DNA of 64,000 bases, taken from positions 930,001-994,000 of the forward strand of contig OX044358.1 in NCBI GenBank assembly GCA_943846665.1, read 5' to 3'. The DNA is from Arcticimaribacter sp002477625 (GTDB lineage Bacteria > Bacteroidota > Bacteroidia > Flavobacteriales > Flavobacteriaceae). This document shows, in pieces, positions 59,849-64,000 of the stretch (position 1 is the stretch's first letter; every line of letters begins with the position of its first letter). The position numbers and the translations under genes are program-made. Under the pieces are notes generated by a model, which saw only the letters and a program-made list of their open reading frames with translations, was not told where the DNA came from and ran no database searches.

Positions 59849-60448
59849 ATGAAAAGTACCATCATCGAAAAAGCAACTAAGCTTTTTCTTCAGTTAGGGT
59901 TCAAAAGCGTAACCATGGACGACCTTGCGGTTTCTTTAGGAATCTCAAAGAAGACCTTATACATTCATTTTGAAAACAAGCATCAACTGGTCAAAGAAGT
60001 TGCTTCCTCCATTTTTGAAAAGGTTACCTGCGACATCATCAAGATAAAAGAAGGTACTTCCAATCCAATAGAAGAGCTCCATTGCGTAAAGATGGAGGCC
60101 ATGAAGTATTTGGGGAGTGAAAAAACTTCCCCAAACTATCAGCTGCAAAAATATTATCCAAAAATATACGAAGACCTCAAAGCTAAAGAATATCAATATT
60201 TGGGCAAAATGGTTAAAAACAGTCTCCAAAATGGAATCGACTCGGGCTTGTTCCGAACCGAAATTGATGTTGAATTTGTTTCTCGTTTGTATTTAAATGG
60301 AATGCGTGGCATACGGGACATCGAAATATTTCCCATTGAGCAATTTAAAATAGAGCACCTTTTCGAAAATTATTTAGACTATCACCTAAGAGCCATTGTA
60401 ACGCCCAAAGGAATGAAATCATTAAACCTCTTCAAATCAACTACCTAA
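59849..60448 (+). CDS. TetR/AcrR family transcriptional regulator
   Basis: A 199-residue regulator. The N-terminal HTH spans residues about 5-50: KATKLFLQLGFKSVTMDDLA then SLGISKKTLYIHFENKHQLV, with the usual YxHFxNKxxL recognition end. The C-terminal ligand domain is divergent. ATG 59849 is chosen over the TTG at 59822, which lies inside the promoter. The gene is first in an operon with a TolC-like protein (7 bp away), periplasmic adaptor and RND pump, and very probably represses them until an inducer binds. A dyad operator is seen upstream. Confidence 0.9.
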   Translation: MKSTIIEKATKLFLQLGFKSVTMDDLAVSLGISKKTLYIHFENKHQLVKEVASSIFEKVTCDIIKIKEGTSNPIEELHCVKMEAMKYLGSEKTSPNYQLQKYYPKIYEDLKAKEYQYLGKMVKNSLQNGIDSGLFRTEIDVEFVSRLYLNGMRGIRDIEIFPIEQFKIEHLFENYLDYHLRAIVTPKGMKSLNLFKSTT

Positions 60449-60455
60449 TATTATT

Positions 60456-61793
60456 ATGAAAAAAATACTTTTCTTCCTGTTTCTCAGTTGGAATATCAAC
60501 GGGCTAATTGCACAAGACCTACCTACAGCTGTCTCGCTAGACGAAGCGATTGAGTGGGGAATGATCCACAACCGCACAATGCAAAGAGCCGATATGGAAC
60601 TCAAAAAAGCGCAAAAACAAAAATGGGAAACACTATCGATAGGATTCCCACAAATAACGGCCAATCTAAACTACCAAAATAATATAGAGCAACCCGTGTC
60701 GTTGATCCCTGCAGAATTTTTTGGAGGTCCAGCTGGAGAATTTTCTGAGATTACTTTTGGGACAGAGCAAACCGCCATGGGTATGATCGAATTAAAACAA
60801 CTCTTATTCGACGGAACATATGTTGTAGGAGTTCAGGGAATCAAACACTTTTTGGCCCTTGCGGATAACGCACAAGAAAAAACACAACTAGAGATTCAAC
60901 GGATCATCGTCGATGCCTACCTCGGTGCAATTGCAGCTCGAGCTAATGTTATGATTTTAGAAGATAATATCAGTACGCTTACTAAGAATTTAGAAGAAGT
61001 GTCCCAGCTTTTTGGCTCTGGTTTTGAAGAAGAAGAAAGTGTAGAGCAATTGCAGCTTACCCTTACCTCGCTAAACAACCAATTAGATTACGCCAAGAAT
61101 ATGGCAGAATTGTCTCATAGTGTGGTAAAACTATTGTTGGGCATCTCGCTGGATAGTCCATTGGAGCTAACCGATGAACTCGAAGCTTTGGTTCTCAAAA
61201 ACCTCATCATGGAAGAAGAAGATCCGGGCTATGCTAACAACATTGATTTGCGTATCGCAGAAAAACAAATCACCACAGAAGAACTCTTTTATCGTCTCGA
61301 AAAAGCGAAGTCACTTCCAAGTCTTACGGCTTTTGTAAATGGTGCTTATATGGGAAATAACGACAGCTTTGGCTTTACGGATAAAGATCAAAAATGGTTT
61401 GGTTCTGCTGCCTTTGGCGTGCGGGTCAAGATTCCTATTTTCAGTTCATTTGGACGAACCGCAAGTGCCCAAAAAGCTAAAATTACCTTAGAACAAGCAA
61501 AAACTGCTTTTGACGAAGCACGAAGTAAGGTATACTATGAATATGAGCAGGCTAAAAACAATTACCGATTAGCCATTAAAAAACACTTCAACACCAAAGA
61601 TCAACTGGATCTTGCTGAACGTATTGAACAAAAAAATAAAACCAAATTTTTCGAAGGTTTGGCCAGTAGTTTTGAACTGCGCCAAGCACAAATACAACTC
61701 TACACCATTCAACAAAGTTATATCCAATCCATGCAAGCAGTTGTTTCCCAAAAAACAGCACTTGACATCATCATAAACAACAATCCTCAATAA
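60456..61793 (+). CDS. TolC family outer membrane efflux protein
   Basis: Outer-membrane channel of a tripartite pump, 445 residues with a signal peptide (MKKILFFLFLSWNINGLIAQ). The TolC pattern of two repeats is visible: VSLDEAIEWGMIHNRTMQRA with ITANLNYQNN, then NNIDLRIAEKQITTEELFYR to FGVRVKIPIFSSFGRTASAQ, with long heptad helices between. It sits between the regulator and the adaptor in one operon. Confidence 0.9.
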   Translation: MKKILFFLFLSWNINGLIAQDLPTAVSLDEAIEWGMIHNRTMQRADMELKKAQKQKWETLSIGFPQITANLNYQNNIEQPVSLIPAEFFGGPAGEFSEITFGTEQTAMGMIELKQLLFDGTYVVGVQGIKHFLALADNAQEKTQLEIQRIIVDAYLGAIAARANVMILEDNISTLTKNLEEVSQLFGSGFEEEESVEQLQLTLTSLNNQLDYAKNMAELSHSVVKLLLGISLDSPLELTDELEALVLKNLIMEEEDPGYANNIDLRIAEKQITTEELFYRLEKAKSLPSLTAFVNGAYMGNNDSFGFTDKDQKWFGSAAFGVRVKIPIFSSFGRTASAQKAKITLEQAKTAFDEARSKVYYEYEQAKNNYRLAIKKHFNTKDQLDLAERIEQKNKTKFFEGLASSFELRQAQIQLYTIQQSYIQSMQAVVSQKTALDIIINNNPQ

Positions 61794-61801
61794 AACATAT
61801 C

Positions 61802-62965
61802 ATGAAAAAATTCATTGCACTCCTCAGCCTTGTAAGCTTTATCCAGTGTGGATCTTCCGATAAGAAAAATATTTCCGAGATTATCGCAACGGGAACTCTT
61901 GAAGAAATCCAACTGCAAAAAACTGCACATGTAAAAACCATCAACCAGCTTGAAAAAGAGTTGGAACAACTCAATGCATCTTTACAGTCAAAAGATAAAA
62001 CTCAGAAATTTGTTCTTGTTGGGTCTGTCGTATTAAAGGAAGAGTTTTACCAACATTCGGTTTCGTTCCAAGGTTCAATTGAAACAGACAAGAATATTCT
62101 GATTTATCCTGAAATTCCAGGCTTACTCAAAAAAATTCATGTAAGCGAGGGGCAAAAAGTAACCCAAGGTACACTCCTTGCAGAAATTTCGGATGGTGGG
62201 TTACGAGATCAACTAGAGCAACTGAAGCTTCAACTGAAACTCGCCAAAACTACCTTCGAAAGACAGCAACGTCTTTGGAAACAAAAAATTGGTTCTGAAA
62301 TTCAATTTTTACAAGCGAAAACCAATTACCTCAGCATCGAAAAAAGTGTTTCTCAGATGAAGGATCAGGTTGCAAAAACAAAAATTACAGCACCCTTTGA
62401 CGGAGTCATCGATCATATTGTTGCCGATCGAGGCAGTAATCTTGCTCCCGGGATGACACCAATCATCAGAATCATCAATTTAGATCAGATGAAGGTTGCA
62501 GCAGAAATTCCAGAAATTCACCTTCCAAACATCCACACCAACACCAGTGCTCTAGTATCCGTTCCTGTTTTAGGAACGCAATATGAGGAGCGTGTCAGTG
62601 TTGTTGGAAATTTCATCAACCCAAACAACCGCTCTTTTCGAGTTGAAATATCTTTAGACAATAAAGAACAGATGCTAAAACCGAACATGACGGCACTAAT
62701 TGAAGTCAACGACTACAACAATCCTAAGGCGGTTCTTGTATCGATCAAAAATATTTTAGAAAATCAAGCAGGAGCGAGCTACGTTTATAAGCTTGTTGAA
62801 GAAGATGCAGCTCAGAAAACCTACAGAGTTGAAAAAACCTTTGTCAAATTAGGAAAATCTTCAAATAATAAAGTTGAAATTCTGAGTGGCCTTCAAGCTG
62901 GAGATCGCATCGTTGAAGATGGAATTCGATTGGTTAAAGACCAACAATTAGTTAAAAACATCTAG
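61802..62965 (+). CDS. RND efflux periplasmic adaptor subunit (membrane fusion protein)
   Basis: A 387-residue lipoprotein adaptor (lipobox IQC in LVSFIQCGSS) that bridges the inner-membrane pump and TolC. An N-terminal coiled coil (TINQLEKELEQLNASLQSKD) precedes the usual domains: IYPEIPGLLKKIHVSEGQKV lipoyl half, helical hairpin about residues 135-190, second lipoyl half KITAPFDGVIDHIVADRGS, then the beta-barrel and membrane-proximal domain to GLQAGDRIVEDGIRLV. It follows the TolC gene by 8 bp. The N-terminal coiled coil before the first lipoyl half is longer than usual. Confidence 0.92.
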   Translation: MKKFIALLSLVSFIQCGSSDKKNISEIIATGTLEEIQLQKTAHVKTINQLEKELEQLNASLQSKDKTQKFVLVGSVVLKEEFYQHSVSFQGSIETDKNILIYPEIPGLLKKIHVSEGQKVTQGTLLAEISDGGLRDQLEQLKLQLKLAKTTFERQQRLWKQKIGSEIQFLQAKTNYLSIEKSVSQMKDQVAKTKITAPFDGVIDHIVADRGSNLAPGMTPIIRIINLDQMKVAAEIPEIHLPNIHTNTSALVSVPVLGTQYEERVSVVGNFINPNNRSFRVEISLDNKEQMLKPNMTALIEVNDYNNPKAVLVSIKNILENQAGASYVYKLVEEDAAQKTYRVEKTFVKLGKSSNNKVEILSGLQAGDRIVEDGIRLVKDQQLVKNI

Positions 62966-62985
62966 GACCCAAACACAACAGATCC

Positions 62986-64000
62986 ATGAAAAAATCATCC
63001 GACTTAAAAGAATTCTCCCTCTCCTCTTGGGCCATAGACCACAGTACGGTCATCTATGTGATTATCGCCTTATTCTTTTTGCTAGGCGTATCGTCTTATA
63101 TGAGTATGCCCCGTGAAAATTATCCAGAGATCAATACCAACGAGGTGTTTATCAGTTCTGTTTTCCCAGGAAATACAGCCGAAGATATGGAGCGGCTCAT
63201 TACCGACCCTTTAGAAGAAGAGTTAAAAGGCGTTCCCAACCTGGTTAAAATCACCTCGACTTCCTTGGAGAATTTTTCTTTGATTACCGTTGAATTTGAT
63301 GAAAACATAACCAAAGAAAATGCGAAAATAAAAGTAAAGGATAAAATTGATGCGGTTACTTCAAGTGCGGATTGGCCTACCTTTAACAATGCCAAAGTAG
63401 AACCGACTGCTTTTGAGTTTAGTTTGTCTGAAGAGGTTCCAATTCTCAACATTGGTCTCAGTGGAGATTTACCCATTAAGGAAATGAAATTTTATGGTGA
63501 ATTGCTTCAAGATAAAATCGAACAGATGTCCGAAATCAAAGAAGTTGCTCTTCGTGGAGTTCAAGACTTTGAGGTAGAGGTTTCGCTCGACCTCATGAAA
63601 ATGAATGCTGCAACGGTGTCTTTCGACAATGTAATCAATGCCATAGCCCGAGGGAACAGTACCGTTTCTGCTGGGAATATTGAAGGGGACGGCTTACGTA
63701 GAAACATCCGTGTGCTTGGAGAAATAGAAAGCCCAGAAGAACTTGAGAATTTTGTGATTAAAACGCAAAATGGTGTTCTTTTTTTAGGCGATGTAGCTAC
63801 CGTTACTTTTAAAGAAAAAGAAAAAAACTCCTATGCCCGTTTGGATGGAAAATCTGCTTTGGTTCTTGACGTTAAAAAACGAAGTGGAAAAAATTTGATT
63901 CTATCGGTAGAAAAAATTAGAGCCATAGTCGAGGAAGTTATTGCAAATGATTTTCCAAGCACCATCAAGGTTGACATTTCAAACGACCAATCCAATACCA
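62986..64000 (+). CDS. RND efflux permease (5' part, cut by the window end)
   Basis: Inner-membrane proton-driven pump; the frame runs open from ATG 62986 through the last base, giving 338 codons of what is normally about 1000-1050. The first membrane helix (STVIYVIIALFFLLGVSSYM) and the porter-domain motifs SVFPGNTAEDMERLITDPLEE, GVPNLVKITSTSLENF and VSLDLMKMNAATVSFDNVI are typical of AcrB/MexB-type and multidrug or metal RND pumps. The substrate class is not clear; the sequence looks like HAE1-type multidrug pumps. It is 20 bp after the adaptor, in the same operon. Confidence 0.92.
   Translation, partial: MKKSSDLKEFSLSSWAIDHSTVIYVIIALFFLLGVSSYMSMPRENYPEINTNEVFISSVFPGNTAEDMERLITDPLEEELKGVPNLVKITSTSLENFSLITVEFDENITKENAKIKVKDKIDAVTSSADWPTFNNAKVEPTAFEFSLSEEVPILNIGLSGDLPIKEMKFYGELLQDKIEQMSEIKEVALRGVQDFEVEVSLDLMKMNAATVSFDNVINAIARGNSTVSAGNIEGDGLRRNIRVLGEIESPEELENFVIKTQNGVLFLGDVATVTFKEKEKNSYARLDGKSALVLDVKKRSGKNLILSVEKIRAIVEEVIANDFPSTIKVDISNDQSNT

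Noticed and set aside
1..64000. tRNA, rRNA, CRISPR array, insertion sequence or prophage
   Set aside because: No cloverleaf, rRNA, regularly spaced repeat, transposase or phage gene was recognised while reading both strands.

Overview
The window looks like one contiguous chromosomal stretch of a low-GC marine-type Bacteroidetes, most probably Flavobacteriaceae. Evidence is the flavobacterial gene neighbourhoods (acpP-fabF-rnc-IPExxxVDY-pyk, the MoxR/Bat aerotolerance operon, suf operon plus DUF2480), many SPII lipoproteins, scarce Shine-Dalgarno sequences, and promoters of the Bacteroidetes TAnnTTTG type lying a few bases before start codons. No rRNA, tRNA, CRISPR array, insertion sequence or prophage was found. 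Genes are tightly packed, and several convergent pairs overlap at their stop codons.

Layout. 1-5.3 kb: fatty-acid synthesis (acpP, fabF), RNase III, pyruvate kinase and, convergent, DNA polymerase IV. 5.4-9.7 kb: CYTH protein, small HTH protein, ABM monooxygenase-like protein, lipoprotein isoaspartyl peptidase, ALDH7-type aldehyde dehydrogenase, small membrane protein. 9.7-12.7 kb: gpsA, pheS, an unknown protein, CvpA. 12.7-21.6 kb: an eight-gene minus-strand operon moxR-DUF58-(BatD-like)-batA-batB-batC-batD-batE. 21.8-24.5 kb: aldo/keto reductase, SDR and an AlbA_2/Schlafen-type protein. 24.5-25.3 kb: two gene remnants fused back to back. 25.3-31.6 kb: esterase-like lipoprotein, hflX, lpxH, a cystathionine gamma-synthase family gene, ArsC/Spx-like protein, EamA transporter, HAD phosphatase.

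31.8-41.2 kb is the most interesting accessory block: an exported three-part sugar dehydrogenase (c-type cytochrome lipoprotein, Tat-signal small subunit, GMC flavoprotein), three xylose-isomerase-like TIM-barrel proteins, a nucleoside-permease-like MFS transporter, a Gfo/Idh/MocA oxidoreductase and a DUF1080 lipoprotein. Together these fit a pathway that oxidises glycosides at C3 in the periplasm, cleaves the 3-keto-glycoside, imports the sugar and reduces it in the cytoplasm. A perfect 9-bp inverted repeat lies in the divergent promoter region and is a candidate operator.

41.2-46.4 kb: YicC endoribonuclease, guanylate kinase, nadD, a second ABM protein with an unusual leader, a thioredoxin-fold/TPR protein, a glycosyltransferase and a lipoprotein gene broken by one stop codon. 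46.5-52.9 kb: a complete suf operon (sufA-B-C-D-S-E-T, DUF2480). 52.9-56.7 kb: two lipoproteins, one made of seven propeller-like repeats, then thiL. 56.7-59.7 kb: ZIP transporter, lycopene cyclase and, convergent, a polyprenyl diphosphate synthase. 59.8-64 kb: a TetR-controlled tripartite RND efflux operon whose inner-membrane pump is cut by the window end; its promoter carries a dyad operator.
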